Shown piece after piece: positions 1-14,500 of a stretch of DNA of 64,000 bases; position 1 is the first letter of the stretch, and every line of letters begins with the position of its first letter. The stretch is from Tubiluchus corallicola. Lineage: Eukaryota > Priapulida > Priapulimorpha > Priapulimorphida > Tubiluchidae. The notes under the pieces were generated by a model. That model was not told where the DNA came from. It worked only from the letters and a program-made list of their open reading frames with translations, and did not search any database. The translations under genes and the position numbers were made by a program. The stretch is taken from the NCBI GenBank assembly GCA_030141605.1, contig JAQGDQ010000282.1, positions 124,001 to 188,000 on the forward strand, given 5' to 3'.

Positions 1-1839
1 TTTAGTTTATTATAACACATCTGCCTGGGTGAGATTACACCACAACAAAAAGGGAGAAAATGGTATAGGCCTACAATAAGCCTTAAATGACAAACAAACA
101 AATCATTAGGGGTTGCTCTAAGCTTTAGAAAAACCATTCGGCAAACAGGAAGCCCGAATCCAGCGATCAAAGGCAGTACTAGTGACTCAACGCCAAGTTT
201 GTAGCTGTTTTAATATCAAAAATATCTCTCTAATGTGAATCACTAACCGGCCTCTTAACGTGTTCGGTTGTATATTTACACATAATTCCTCTACCACGTA
301 AATAGACGAACTATTTTAAGTGAATAATGTTCCATATAAAAAAACGCCATTATCAAGAAAAGGATGCACAACAAGTTGCACTACAAGTTTAGAAAAATGT
401 TGATTGTTAGGTATGACACAATATCAATGCAATTTGAGTACCAAAGACGGCCAAATCTAGCTGTTAATATTGAAACTCTTAACGAGAAAATTATTATTGT
501 TATACTCACTTTTACGCTCATTGAAAAATATGAGTTCATGTAATTAAACGAGATAAAATTTACACTAGAAATTTCACAATTATATCACATTACCCGTATG
601 TTACACGACACAAATATACTGAATTACACTACATTACCTTATATTACTTTATGTAATATACAATTTACATTATATAAAAAACATAAAACTATAATTACTA
701 TAGCCGCATGTATTTACTATATTATTAAAAATGTTTAATAATATTAAAATTATTAAAAGTCTTAAGCTATGAACATTTTATATAAAGATTTACTGACGGA
801 AAATGTCAGTTTAAACATTTTTCGCTGCAAGACCTTACAGTCAATAAACTGAACTTTAAGCATAAAAAATTACAAAGCATTGGATGTTGCTAAGTTTTGA
901 TTGGTTGAAGTTCAGCTGCTTCCGTTGTCTGCTTGTGTGGTAGAAACGTTTTAGGTGGCGTCGGTTTTGGCCATTTATGTATATGCCCCTTCCAGCTAGA
1001 AAAGCAAATTTGAATTTGTTGAACTAGCCATATGTATAGCCGTAAGGCAACTCTGTAACAGAGTGTATTCACAATGTTAACAGTGAAAACTGTAATTATC
1101 AAAGTATTAGTGATCGAGTCTAAATCAAAAACATGTAGCCCATAGTACCAAGTTAATACTGACTTTTCATATCAGCAGCCCTTTCAGGTTGGACAGACGG
1201 ACATCACGGGACACGGCACTAGATCCTTTCGATTAAGCTAACTATGCTGGAGCCTAAGGACGTCAGATTTTAGAGGCCCAATGTTAAGAATTTCTTATTC
1301 TTCTCGAAAAATCCATATGGTTTCATATTCATTTAAACTCGCGTATTTTATAACGTACTACAAGCAATTACAGAATCTATTTTTATATAATTGCCACAAA
1401 ACAAACAAGTATAATGATTACAGCACTAAAAGTACTACGCCACATGCAGTTGTGCAGTTTACACCTACTCCTACAAGAAGCACCACTTATACAAACGAAA
1501 AAGCAAGTAAAGGCTATCCATAGCTGGCTTTACTTGTGCCCAAATGACTTTACCTTTTCTGAATAGCGCCACGAAATTTGCAAATTCCTTGTGGGACTTT
1601 CAAGAAAAATTTTCAAACTTTTTTTGGGGTGAGACTCCAAAATCCCATTTTTAAAACGCAATTACACCTACAAAAAGCGCCCCTAACCGAACAACAACAA
1701 CAAAAAAAAACAAGTAAAGTACTGTGTAGTACCTTGTTAGATTGACAATTGATCGGACTATTATATGTGGCGTTTCTGCCTTGAGTAGCATATTGGGTAA
1801 AATCGTGGTAAATTCCAGCAAAGTTAGGACTTTGAAGTC

Positions 1840-3300
1840 CTAATGGCTTCTCGGCCTAGTAAAGCAAGGACGTCTTTATCTCGAGTGTTAGCCACGTGAT
1901 TCCGGAAGGCTTTTTCAAGAAATATGGCTTCATAAATTAGGCATTTTGACACCTTCGTCTCATATCAAAGGAAACATCCCGTTTTACGCAATTTGGCGAA
2001 TTTTGGTCATTTTGGGGTAAACAAAGAAAAAGAGGAAAAACTTTTAGTACGACGCATCTTATTCTGTGTTTCATGGCGATTTTTTTATGTTACGTATTTT
2101 TTCGGCTTTTGGCTTCCGTTCACAGAGCGTTTAAAGGAAACCTGTCGGTTTTTCCTTATTGTCCAATATATTTAGTATTGAAAGGACAATTGCATGTCTG
2201 ACGCCTTGTAAAACGGCAGCAATTCAGAGTTTGACGAAACGGAGCAGGATATTTATAGCCATTTATAGTACTTTACTTGTTTTTTTTGTTTGGATAGGTA
2301 GCGCTTTTTGTAGGAGTAATGGCTTCTCAAAAATGGACATATATTGACGATTTTTGGGGTACAGCTCAGGCGGGTCAAAAGGTCATTACCCAAAGCTTTA
2401 GGCTAGAGTGTCCACGTAACTTGGCTACAAGCACGCCAGATTTGGTCGAGTAACCCTATCTAGTTTTTTTAGTTATTCCAGAAAGATCCGTTTCTCGTAA
2501 ACTAAGCATCATAGAACAAAAATTTTACCAAATTCTGAATGTGCACATTCTCGGTTTCTAACCTTACTTATTACCATTTCGTAGGTAAATGAAACTCAAT
2601 TTGCAATTGCGAGGTGGTACGTCTCTGGACGCCTTATGGCTTCCGTTCACAAAACATTTAAAGGAAAGCATATGTTTTTTTATATCCGCTTATCTTTGTT
2701 CTAATGACACTGGCATGTTTGAGGCCTGATAAAACGGCAACGATTTAGAGTTAGACAAAACTAAGCCGGTAACTGGTAGCCAGGGGACGGTACTTTACTG
2801 GTTTTTTTCGGTTAGATAGGTGGCGCTTCTTGTAGGAGTACTGGTTTATCAAATTTGACGTATTTCGAGGAATTTTGGGTCATAACTCAGGCGGCTCAAT
2901 GAGTCACGACCCGAAATTATAAGCTAAGGTGGCTCTCTGCCCAAGTTACACGGAAGCCAAACTTGGTCAAATAGCCCTGTTTAGTTTTGAGTTATTCTAA
3001 AAAGATGCGTATCTCGGAAACTACACATCGCATAACGAAAATAACAGCAGACTCATGAATGTCAAATTTTCGACCGGACATCCTTTTTATTGCCGTTTTT
3101 TGGCTAAATGAAGCACTACTCGCGATTTTGGCGCCATGCATCTCATTCTACGTTTCATTGCGAATTCATTGATATATGGCACGCCTCTGGGCGACTTATG
3201 TGTTCCGTTCCCAAAGCATTTAAATAAAACCATGTCGATATCTAATGGTCAATAGCTTCTAGGGTTAGTAAGCCAAGACAGTTAAGTCTTCAGTGTTAGT
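1840..3300. repeat. Diverged ~540-bp tandem repeats
   Basis: A recognisable landmark, TTCCGTTCACARARCRTTTA-like, recurs at about 2115, 2641 and 3203, a spacing of about 526 and 562 bp. Around each landmark the same order of shorter blocks returns: a CATTTCATTGCGA-type block before it, an AAAACGGCA block after it, and a TAGGTAGCGCTTTTTGTAGG block near 2295 and 2817. The flanks at 1850-1890 and 3250-3295 also resemble each other (CTAGTAAAGCAAGGAC versus TTAGTAAGCCAAGACA). This is an old tandem array of a mid-length unit or a multicopy element; no coding potential was recognised. Confidence 0.6.
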
Positions 3301-3308
3301 CAGGATAC

Positions 3309-3417
3309 ACTGGCGAAAAGACAGACTGGCGAAACGATGCACTGGTGAAAAGATAGACTGAACTGACGAAAGATAGACTGTTGAAAAAATAAACTGGCGA
3401 AAGGATAACTGGCGAAG
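3309..3417. repeat. Short tandem repeat, unit ~17 bp
   Basis: About seven imperfect copies of ACTGGCGAAAAGATAG follow each other, with small insertions such as AACTGACGAAAGATAG. The array directly follows the third copy of the ~540-bp repeats. Confidence 0.75.
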
Positions 3418-3975
3418 ATTCGTGATTACCGTAATGAACAATTACGTAAACCGAAAACGTAGGTAATAGCGCCACTAATTCACGGTAGGTAACTGTGTAT
3501 TGTTCGGATATAAATATCCATAAAATACTAGAAAAAGATGGGCCTAGAGTGGCATAAAGTCTTCACAGGCCCCTGATCAAAATAAAAAAGGGATGTTCAT
3601 CTCGAGATTTTCTCTAATTGGCAGAAATATGGAGGTAAAAGGTCTAAGGTCGAGGTCACTGTCGTAATAAATATTGAAAGAAATAAAGCACAGAAATAAA
3701 ATACGCCTGGAATGAACTGGCTAAAGTTACTATCTTCAAACTTTGAGATTCGAGAGGTCCTTGTGGCCCTCTCTACCTGAAATGAGAAAATAGGTAGCCA
3801 TGTATCAAAGGTCAATGTCATAGTTTGTTTGTGTCTACTTAATATTGTCATGTGATCTTTGACTTTTTACCTCCGCATTCATATTCCCGTCACAAGTGCA
3901 GATAAAATCGAATTTGTCACCCTAATTTACCTAGTTATGACCCCTCCCGTTATACCAAAAGAAACGAGTATGAAC

Positions 3976-4316
3976 TTACTTGAAAACAAATGTATACCAT
4001 CGTTGTTCTTTGCCAAACAAGTCGGCTTCGGCTGGCGTCTCGGCAAGATGTTCGTTTAATGTCTCAGGTAAATACAGGACAGCAATTCCTCCGACAACAG
4101 CTACTATCGCAAATATGGACATTGGTATTGATTCACTATACGTCGACTACAAAAGATGCATCGTTAAGAAAACTGATTACATTATTTATTTTCCAATATA
4201 TAATGCCATAGCTCCAGCAAAAACTAAGAAACAGAAACGAAAGCCTGTCAGTAAAGTTAAAGAACAACAATAATAACAACAACAACGAATGCGACAGCAG
4301 CAGCAGCAGCGACAAC

Positions 4317-4348
<32 letters not shown>

Positions 4349-7300
4349 CATCAACAACAACAACAACAACAACAACAACAAAAACAACTTCAAGAAAATA
4401 AAATATTGGAGGAACAAAAATTTATAAAATGACTATAACATACAAGAGATAGAAGGCAAACCAAAAGTAATGAAAAGAACAAAATAGAAATAATGAAGAA
4501 AAAATGAAAAAAGAAAGAGGGAGAAGAAAAGTAAACGAAAAGCAGACAAAAGAACAAATGTAAGGAAGACAAGGTAAAAAGAAAGAAATGAAAAGAAGAA
4601 AAAGGGTGAAAAAATCACGAAAGATGAAGAATATCGCAAAACAAACATGAAGAACGAGAACAAAGAAAAACACATACCAGAAACACAATTTGGGGGACTA
4701 TCATCAACAGGCAATTGCCACACAGGGCGCAGGTACCCATACAAGTAGATCGTAGAGTGGTTGGCACAATCTCAGCGGCTAGTAGATAAATGATTGTAAA
4801 CGATGCTGTAATCATCAACTTGGCTACCATTGCTAAAAACACTGATGCTCCTACGTATCCTGCAGAAGAAATAGTACTACGAAAATAGTACAGGAACGTT
4901 TAAAAAAATGAATTATAAGAAACGCCAAGCCTTCGGGGAAGCTAGGCTTATTTCAATGTTTGCGAAAAATGTTAGAAAGAGTTAGTAATATGAGCAATAA
5001 AATGTGATAAGCACCTCAAGTAATTAGCAAAATCACTTTAAAGTCTGTATCATTTCACGCATTGGCGCTCTCATTTTGAACTCCCAATTTTTCCAATAAT
5101 TACGTCGTTTATCGACTGAAGAACATTACTGCACGATCAGTTGCCATCTAAAATGTAACAAGTTTTTACAAAAAATTAGATAGCTAATTTTGCGATGTTT
5201 TAGCATAGACGTTAGCTGCAGAAGTTTGAAGTAGTTTAATGATAATAACCACGTTGCGTTTACGAAAAATCACGAAAAATTTACGAAGTCCACCAGTTAC
5301 TAGTCCACCACGTCATAATTTTCAAGTGAATGGTGGCTACACCGCGACTGAAAATGTCTATGCAGTACATAGTATAAATTAACCTTAAGCTTTATAAATT
5401 GTTTTTTTTTAAATTTTTTTGTAACATTTTTCTAAATTTAAGTGATAACAGTAAAACAAGCCCCAATATACTAAGTGACTTGTCCTTTCCTTTAATAAAT
5501 GCACGAATGGAAAAGCAAATAAACGATTAGGAGTAGAATAGAAAGAAATTAGAAAGGAAAGAAAAAAAAGAGAGGCAGCAAGAGAAAAGGGTTGAACAAA
5601 AAATTCTGAAAGGCGAAAGCAAAAAGTCACCGTAAAAATAATTGAACAATAGCTTCTAATCAACAGAGTGAGGTCCCAGATTCAATCAATATACGTGCGA
5701 AAAAAACAAAATTAATCATAATTAACGTTATTATATTGTACAAACAAAAACGTAGAAATCAAATTTATAAGTAATTTGACCTTTGTCCAAATCTGTAATA
5801 ACGGTAAGATTTGGTGATATAGTTTTGGAAAAGGTGTAAAGAAAAAAAAGTGAGTACAGTTAATGTAAAAAAATTACACAAATTCTGGCAGCTGAATAAT
5901 ACGCCCCGGTAAGTATTAGCAGGGACTAAGCAGTAGTAGTTCGTGTTGACGCTAGAGCGTACTGCAAAAGCACTTGCAGCTGTGTTCACTAACGCCAAAG
6001 TGTACTGCAAAAGCACTTGTACCAGTGCTCACTAACGCTACATCGTACTGGAAAAACACTTGCAGCTGTGCTCAATAGAAATTTTTTTCATGTGGAGCTA
6101 CATTGGGTGTAGATTCATATTTGTATTTGTATGTAGCAGCTTTTTATTGGCAGCTCACTGATGTCAGTGGATACTGTAAAAGCACTTGCAGCAGCAATCG
6201 TAGATGGTACTGCAAAAGCACTTGCAGCAGCAATCGTAGATGGCACTGCAAAAGCAGTTGTAGCAGTGCTCGTTGACGTCAGTTGGTACTAAAACAGCAC
6301 TTGTGGCGCTGCTCGTTATGCCATTTGGTATTGCAATAGTACTTGTGGCAGTACTAAAAAGACAAAGACAAGATTTATTTACCGTCGCGCATTTAACAAA
6401 CAACATTAGCACTAACGGCTATTTAGCGACTTGCACTAGGACACAACACACAAGTGCTTGTTGACGTCAATTGCTACTGCTAAAGCATTTGCAAGTACTA
6501 CTCATTGACATCAGTTGGACCGCAAAATCAGTTGTAGCAGTGCCTAACGATGTCAGTGGATATTATAAAAGCACTTGCGTTAGCGCTCGTTGACGTCAAT
6601 TGGTGCTGCGAAAGCAGTTGTAGTAGCACCTAATGATACCAGTAAATAGTGCAGAGTGCACCAATGCTCACTTTCGCTAGTGGGGTACTGCAAAAGCACC
6701 TGCGACAGAGTTCGTTCACGTAAACCGGTATTGCAAAAGCACATGCGGCACTGCTTATTGCATCGATTGATACTGCAAAAGCGGTTGTAGCAGTGCCTAA
6801 TGACGATAGTGGCTACTGCGAAAGCTCCTGCATCAGCTCACTGAAAAAAATACAGCAGAAAATGTTCTAGGCTTTTATAGAGATTACTTATCACCAGCTG
6901 GATTAGGCCGTTCTGCTGATGTTTAATATTTGCAAAGTGTTATAAATTATTTGACCGTAATAACCCGTAAGACCCATAAACTATACTTGAAGAATCAGTA
7001 GTGTGTACTGTTGGAGAATTAACCATTTGGCAGCAGAGCTCTGCAAGGTTAAAATTAATGCAAATGTATGGCTAAGACCCGTTTATAGACAGCGCTTCTA
7101 ATACTATACCTTTGATTTATGATCTTACATTACATAAACTAATATAAGAAATATTTTATTTAGCTCCAACAACAGCATTTCAGTCTCGAAGGCAAAACAC
7201 ACACGCACGCACGCACACACACACACACACACACACACAACTCCATCGACTATTTTAGTTGGATTTTTATGCATGCCTTGCAGGACTTTTTAAACCGTTT

Positions 7301-10300
7301 TGTGATGAACAATGCGAAAATTAACATTGTAAACGTGTAACGAATTTCAAGACTCTCGCGCATTTAAGTTTGTAAAGCCTAGGTTACGCAAAACCACAGG
7401 GTAGCACATTCGTAGGTCTGCAGCTGGCAGCTACATCTACTGTAGCAAACAGACAAGGAAAAAAGCCTTTACCTGGTGGTACAGCAATTGTCAGAAAGCA
7501 GGAGGCTGCTGTAATTAGCATTGCAAAACAAACAGGTATTCGTCTGCCAAACGTTTGCATGAGAGGCCATGAGATCGTGTAAGCTGAAATAAAAAAGCGA
7601 AAGCAAAACCTAATATATACTGCACAAAATATTGCTGCATTTATTGATGGATGTATTGCAGCATTTATTGATGGATGTCGATACTGTTGTCCAAATTACA
7701 ATTATTTGGATATAAAAATTACATGCACAAATTTTATATTCCAAGATCGACGATCAACCACCTCCTGACAATCACCATCTGTCCCTGCTCGCTTTAGAGC
7801 TCGTCAAATGCCATCTCTTGAAACAAAGTAATAAATGGCTTACCTATCGCTTCTGCGCAACCGGAGTAGAAAAAGGTTAAATAAATGTTGTCACCAATGA
7901 ACAGTCCAGAGCTGTAACTTAATCCGATGTAGACTAGCTGGTTCGTGATCCTAAGCAGAATATGAAAGTTTCCTCATAAGTATTAAAAATCTTTAAACAT
8001 ACTAAGAGCTGAACTAATAAAGTATAACTTGCCAACTAAATAACTATAAATCTATTTAATTCCCCAATTAGACCTATATCACTTTACGGCAGCACCGCTT
8101 GGGGATCATACAGTACAATTTCCAACACGTTTTGCAATCTATCCAATCAAACGTATATAACAAAGTAAGTATTGAAGACCTCAAGGTAAAATTGTGCAGA
8201 TATATACTAAACGTTAACAATAAATCAGTAAAAAACACAGTGCGATCTGAATTTGAACAGTACCCCTTAGGATAGACATAATACATAATTTAATAAGTTA
8301 CTAGCTGCAAATAATTAACAAACATAACATATCACTAATCAAACTGATTTGTTCAGAGTCTTTAAGTCAATCAGACAGTAAAATATGAGCGAAATATATA
8401 AGCGCGTAAAAGGTGTTTTAAGCTTAAAACGTTTCGAACACCTATGGAAAAATCAAGGAACTGTAAACAACAAACATTATATAGTGTCAAGCAGAAACTC
8501 CAAAATATGTACAGTATCTCAAAAAGTGGAAGGAAGAAATTAAGAGAAAACGCAGCACTAATAACAACGACGGAAACAAATTAAGAACTTATTACAAAGT
8601 TAAAGAAAACTAAAGCAAATTAATTCCATAATGCTAAAATTGCTTTTACAAAATCACGTATTAGCTCCCACTCACTTGCAATAGAAACCAATAGGCACAA
8701 TGAACCTAATAAAATCCCAGTCAACGAAAGATATTATACATGCGATCCAAACAAACAAGAAATAGAAGACGAACTACACGTGCTCTTACACTGTAGTAGA
8801 TATGAACAGCTAAGAAACACCATTTAAACTGAAATTTGTTCTATATATCCAAATTCACCTGCTCATCAGATGATGTCAAACTAAAATTACTATTGGGCTC
8901 AAACGATTCAGAAATTCTTCAAGTTGCTTGTAATTTTGTTTTAAAATGTTCTATTCCAAGGTGTAATTATTATAAATTTAAAAAACGAACTATTAGTAAC
9001 TAAGATCGTTTATGTAAATCAAATACTATAAGTGTGCGTAACTACCTTAAATACATATATATTTATGTTTACACCATTGGGTTTATACATCATAGTTTGA
9101 TGTTTTGTCGTTAGTTTAAGTTATTGAATTTAACTTGTATCATTGTATATATATATATGTTTATGTATATGTTTTATAGCGTTATATATGTTTGTATTTA
9201 TGTTTTTGTAAACAGTCTTCTACTTGTTGTGTGAATGGTAGTTACCCAATAAATATAAACCCTCTTTTACGTTTTTGTCGGGTTTACAATGGCGCAAGTT
9301 GATTCACTGTGGTGAACTGAGTAAATAAGCTCAGTTGTCCGGGAGTTCAAACTCGAAAAAGCTTGGCTTAAAATTAACGATTACCAAGTTGGTAATCGCA
9401 AAAGAAAGCGAAATAAGGAAATAGTTCGGCAAAGGAAAAAGTTTTTTAATGACCAATATATTAGTAAGCCTCTCGTGCAGTTCATGTAATGATAAAATCA
9501 AAGTTTTCCCAACAATTTTCCACAGCTGACCTTGTTATCAATGTCGTTGCAAAGCAAACAGTAATCATGGCAACCAGTTTTAAGTGGCTAACATTTTACA
9601 TTACATACAGGCTAGGCAGTTAAGCGCTCATAAAAACGCCAGCAGTGATATGGTTGCTAAAGCTGACTTACATCATATGGGACGTTTACTTTTAGCCAAA
9701 TCAGTACCCGATTTATGCAAGAGTACCCCGTTTAATTTCATGTAAAGATAACAAGGATCATTCATCATATAAGCTGGAAAAAATTAAGTTTATAAAATAT
9801 AGAAAGTTCATTGAAAGTCGAATATTAACTTAACATTTGAATGGGACATGGTACATTCTGTTATGATTGGGCCATATTGGTCCAACAAATATGATGTAAT
9901 GTACTATGATGTAATGCAGTATAATTACTTTGCACTTTGGTTATATATATATATTGCACTATGTAAATATACTGTATATTGCTGGAGTGTTGTGAAATTA
10001 AATGCTGCTTCATTAGAAGACAAATGCATTTAAACAACAGTTTTTTTCAGTGTGGCTTCAGGAAATAGTCTTTGCTCAATTATTGTCTCACTCTGAATAA
10101 CCCCTGGTATGGTATTTCACATAGTAAAGTCAAAAGTAGTACACTGTAAACTGTATAGATAAAAACTTACAGTATAGGAAAATAAAGTAGCCTAGGAAAA
10201 ATAAACAGGACGCTCAATGAACATGTATTTGGGCTATTCTCAAAGGAGTAGTTTTTGGGATAACGTGCCATGATGGGCCAATCAATTTTTTTTATTTTTT

Positions 10301-11387
10301 CTACTGCTGCGCAATGCTCCGTAATATAACACTAGACAAAGTAAAAGTTCAATGCCTAACTGCATAACTGCAACATTTGCCTCTTCGTGCAATGCATAAA
10401 TTCACATTAGGCAGTGGTCCCGCAAATGAGCCCATAACATCCACAAAGCCCACCAGAAAATTAGAACTGCCACCCAGATTGTAAGCACAATCAACAGATG
10501 TACCCATGTAAGTAAAAACTGGTTACCAGACTGAGCTAACGAAACTCACTTTCTTAGCTTTTTCTTGAGACTGGGCTACAAGACTACAGGCCATTATTTG
10601 TTGCCAATAAACAGTAATATTGTATTTGGTTTAACTTACCATACGAACAAAACAACTAAGTATTTTTTCTTTAGATAGGAATATCGAAAAATTTCAAGAA
10701 GATTTGCCGTCTCTTTCTTGCCTTCTTTTTCTTTTACCTGTACAGAACATTTAAGGCAAACAAGTAGTTTATTAGCGCCACTGCAATTGTTATCAACAAA
10801 ACCTGCTAAACTATGAAATAGAAAAACATTTTAAAATATAAGTAAATGAAGTGCATGCTGAAGTTAAGCAAAGAGGCGAAAACGTTGGTAAAGATTTTCC
10901 AAAAAAGAGCTTATTTCTCATTCGTACGGGTGCGCGCCATGCGCTTATAATATACAGTTAAAAAACAAATTAATAATCGCATACGAGTAAAATGCAGAAA
11001 ATTCACCATACCGGTACTCTGAGCTGCTCTAACAGATCTTCAGGCACTGGTTTTTTGTTAATTTTAGCTACGTGTCGTAGGATGTTATCGGCAAGTGGTT
11101 TCTTGTCGTGTGTTAAAAGCCATCTTGGACTTTCTGGCATAAACCTGAACAATAAGACATGCTAAAGAGGCGTGAGTCATAGACTTTATGAAAACGACTG
11201 TGACTAATAAGGCTGTATATAAAATTTATTTACAATTGTTAGTGGCTTTCTTGTGGCAGTTTCACAATAGTGACATCTGTCTCGCCTTTCCTCGTCCGTT
11301 ATTAAAATCGTTCTCACCGCCCTCATCCTCATCTTCCTCATCGTGTTTGTCATCATCATGGTCGCTCGTCATGTCTTCACCTCCACC

Positions 11388-11455
<68 letters not shown>

Positions 11456-11512
11456 TGTCATTATCGTCATCATCACTATCACCACCATCATCATTCGTCG
11501 TCGTCGTCATCG

Positions 11513-11552
<40 letters not shown>

Positions 11553-14500
11553 TATATTTATATAGACCGATGAAATTATAATACAATTTTTGGCAAAGAA
11601 ACAAAGACAAAGGCAAAGCGAAACACAAAGGCAGTACCAACAAAATGTGCTATAGTCTTTTTATTATCTTTCAAATTACATTTTAATATTTTTATGTGAT
11701 CCTTAACAGTTCAACGCATGCTGGCACATGAGGCCACTAATGTGGCTATTTGTTTCACAAAAATGTGCTTCTACTTCTGGCGCCAAGTCGTCACGGTATT
11801 TCTTAATTGCAATTTTAGTTTTCCATTACGTCAGAGCTGTACGGCTCTCAAATATGTCGTTAAACGGGTTATACTCGTTAAATGCATCTACCCATATATT
11901 ATCACATGATTTCGTTCATTCTAACATAGGCCTATGTGAAATTATGGATCACCATTTAGAGCACCTTTTAGCACTGTCGTGGATCCGTTTTTCGTAAAAA
12001 TTTAGAAAACGGATTGTTTACCCATAATTAGTAAATGACCGAGTTTTGTAGCACACCCAACACTGGTGAGAATTTCATTTATAAAGCGGAAGTCATACTA
12101 GAAGTACCTGAGATTTAGGGGACGTGTGGCGGATTTGTGGAAACACATTAGTACTTCCATTCTAGATTTTCAAACTTTTAAGCTATATAAAAACATGATG
12201 TAGTAGAGGACTTACCACCAATAAATAATAAACGCTGCTAGTGGAGCTGAAGTTGCCAACGCGGTCCATTTCCAGTCATAAGTTGCCCATGCTATTAGCG
12301 GTAGCAGCATGTAACCAATAGCAAAGAATACCCAAATTAGACCAGAGATCATAGAGTGCTTGTTTGGTGGGGTGATTTCTACAGCTAAGAATAAATAACG
12401 TTTTTAATTATGAATAAAACGCGCTTCATCAAGAGGGTAGTGTATAAGATCACGTACAAGCGTCGTTTTCTTGCTAGTTCATAAAGTACATCTTTTGTTT
12501 GTTAAAAGGCTTGTGTAAGTCGTGAATAGAATAAAAAAAACAGTCTCTGATGCATTCAATTTTATCTGTATGATTCAAAGTAATGTTGCCTTACAGTTAT
12601 ATTACCTTACAGATGATAATAAAAGTTGTGTTGCCTGTGATCCTAAAATTATTAGTGCAGCTAACGTAGTTAAGCTCGCGCAGAAGCAGCAGTAGCAATG
12701 GTGATGTGGTTTACTTAATTAACGAGATTAATGCACCTGGCAGCTAAGACAACAATGACGACAACAACAACAATGATAGTAAGTTAAAATATTCTTCTGT
12801 GAAAGCAACAACAATAGTCCTTATTTCATTAATCGCACTTACATAATAAAAATGGTGACATGTAAATTGGAGGGATCGTAGCTCCCACAAAGAAACGAAA
12901 CACACAGAAACTGATAAATTCAGGTGAAAACGCTGTGGCCACTCCAAATATCAGCTGCGTTGCCCAACAAGTAAAGAAACCAATTCTTCTGCCAAACCTG
13001 GTACAATTCAAATTTTAGGTAATTGTCACTGCTGAATATGTATCTTTGTGAAGAATAAACCCAATGAGGAGATTACATGTTACAATCGTTAGATTAACAA
13101 CCGATTGTTGTAAGGAGAAGCAAGTCCATGTTCTGCACCAATTATGGTGACTTCCAATCTATTATTTTATCTTTTTTAGAAATAATGATAAAAGTTAAAC
13201 TGAAATAAACTGACAATACGCGATTTTGTTTTGACAGTGAAACCGTTTATGAAGTACTAGTCTCGCAACGAATCTCTTAATTTTTGTGTCCACATGTAAT
13301 TAGAATATAATTATTGCCACAGTTCACGTCCTCTTTGCATTCAAATAATATTTATACAGGGTAGTACACAATTTTTTGCTATGCTGTCTAGTAACAGAAC
13401 GGAACAATTTATTGCATCAAAGTATTGCTCAAACAATAGAGAAACTATCAGCCCTCACTATTTAATGTGGAACCTTCGTATGTCTCGCCACAACCTTCAA
13501 TCTATGATTGGAGCAGTAAACCTGAACCTGAACCTGAACGGCAGCCGATTTTTTTTTCGGTTGAATTGAATCGTTTGGAAATTCACCGGAGCTGAGCCCC
13601 GCCAAACACACTGAAGCTGTTTCAAAAGACAGAGCGGATACTAAGAGGACAAAATAATATGTCATCGATCGCTACGCAACAGAAAGGCTTGCAAGACATC
13701 TGCAAGAGTAGGAGAATCTTGTGTTTTTCGAGTCACTGTTCTAGTTATACTCTCAAGATTGCAGGTTATGCGAGACACGCGAGGACTCCACACCAAATTT
13801 TGAAGGCACGATGGATTCGCTATTATTTGAGCAGTACTTTGATACAATAAATTGTTCTATACCACTACTTTTTCTGTACTCCCTAACAAAAAGTTATGTA
13901 CCATCCTACATATTACACGATCTTTTTATATTTATTTAAAACTTCTCATATTTCCTGATAATTACTGCACGCATAAGTCAAGTTAATGAAACATGACGCA
14001 CCTGTCTCCGATCCAGCCAAAAACGAACGTTCCAATGATTCCTCCAGCACTGAACATTGACATACTGAGGCTACCTAACCACTGTTTGTGACAAACCAAT
14101 TCCCACTGCAATTATTACAAAACAATGACAGAGCTTTTCACGTAGGTAAATGCTCGAGCGGGACCAGAAGGAGCAACAATAGCAGTCCCGAGCGGACCGG
14201 GTTCAAAAGACCCGTATTCTTCAGTTTAGAGAAGACCATAAGGGGGATGGGGAGGAGTAAGGTCAAAATATTCGGGTGTGCGTCGGGAATCTTGGTGAAT
14301 GTTCTCAAGCCACTCTTCCCATCTTTTTAAACATTCTTTTGTCAATTACTTCTATTCTTGTAGTGCACCACCTTTTCCTTTTAAACTGTCCTAATTCCCT
14401 CGTTTTTGTTCTCTTTTTTCATTTATTTAGAGGTGCTTACAGTGTCGCAAGTACCTAACAAGTTTTACTTCTGGCTCTTGCCATTAATGATATATGCATA

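Larger units (their letters stand above)
1..3975. other. Gene-free left flank, repeat-rich
   Basis: No coding exon could be supported here. The first 1.2 kb is unstructured AT-rich sequence. From about 1430 to 3300 it is made of diverged repeats, listed separately. A segment at about 1660-1725 is an inverted relative of 2268-2325: both contain an AAGTAAAGTAC/GTACTTTACTT end next to a conserved GCGCTTTTTGTAGG-like stretch. The downstream end of the SLC22-type gene transcript would fall in this region, but I did not find a clear minus-strand AATAAA close to its stop codon. Confidence 0.6.

Noticed and set aside
9288-9362. Functional tRNA gene
   Set aside because: A and B boxes can be seen but no complete cloverleaf or acceptor stem could be drawn; a SINE head fits better.
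11188-11573. Ser-rich and Asp/Met-rich open frames
   Set aside because: Translations of the ATC microsatellite inside an SLC22-type gene intron.
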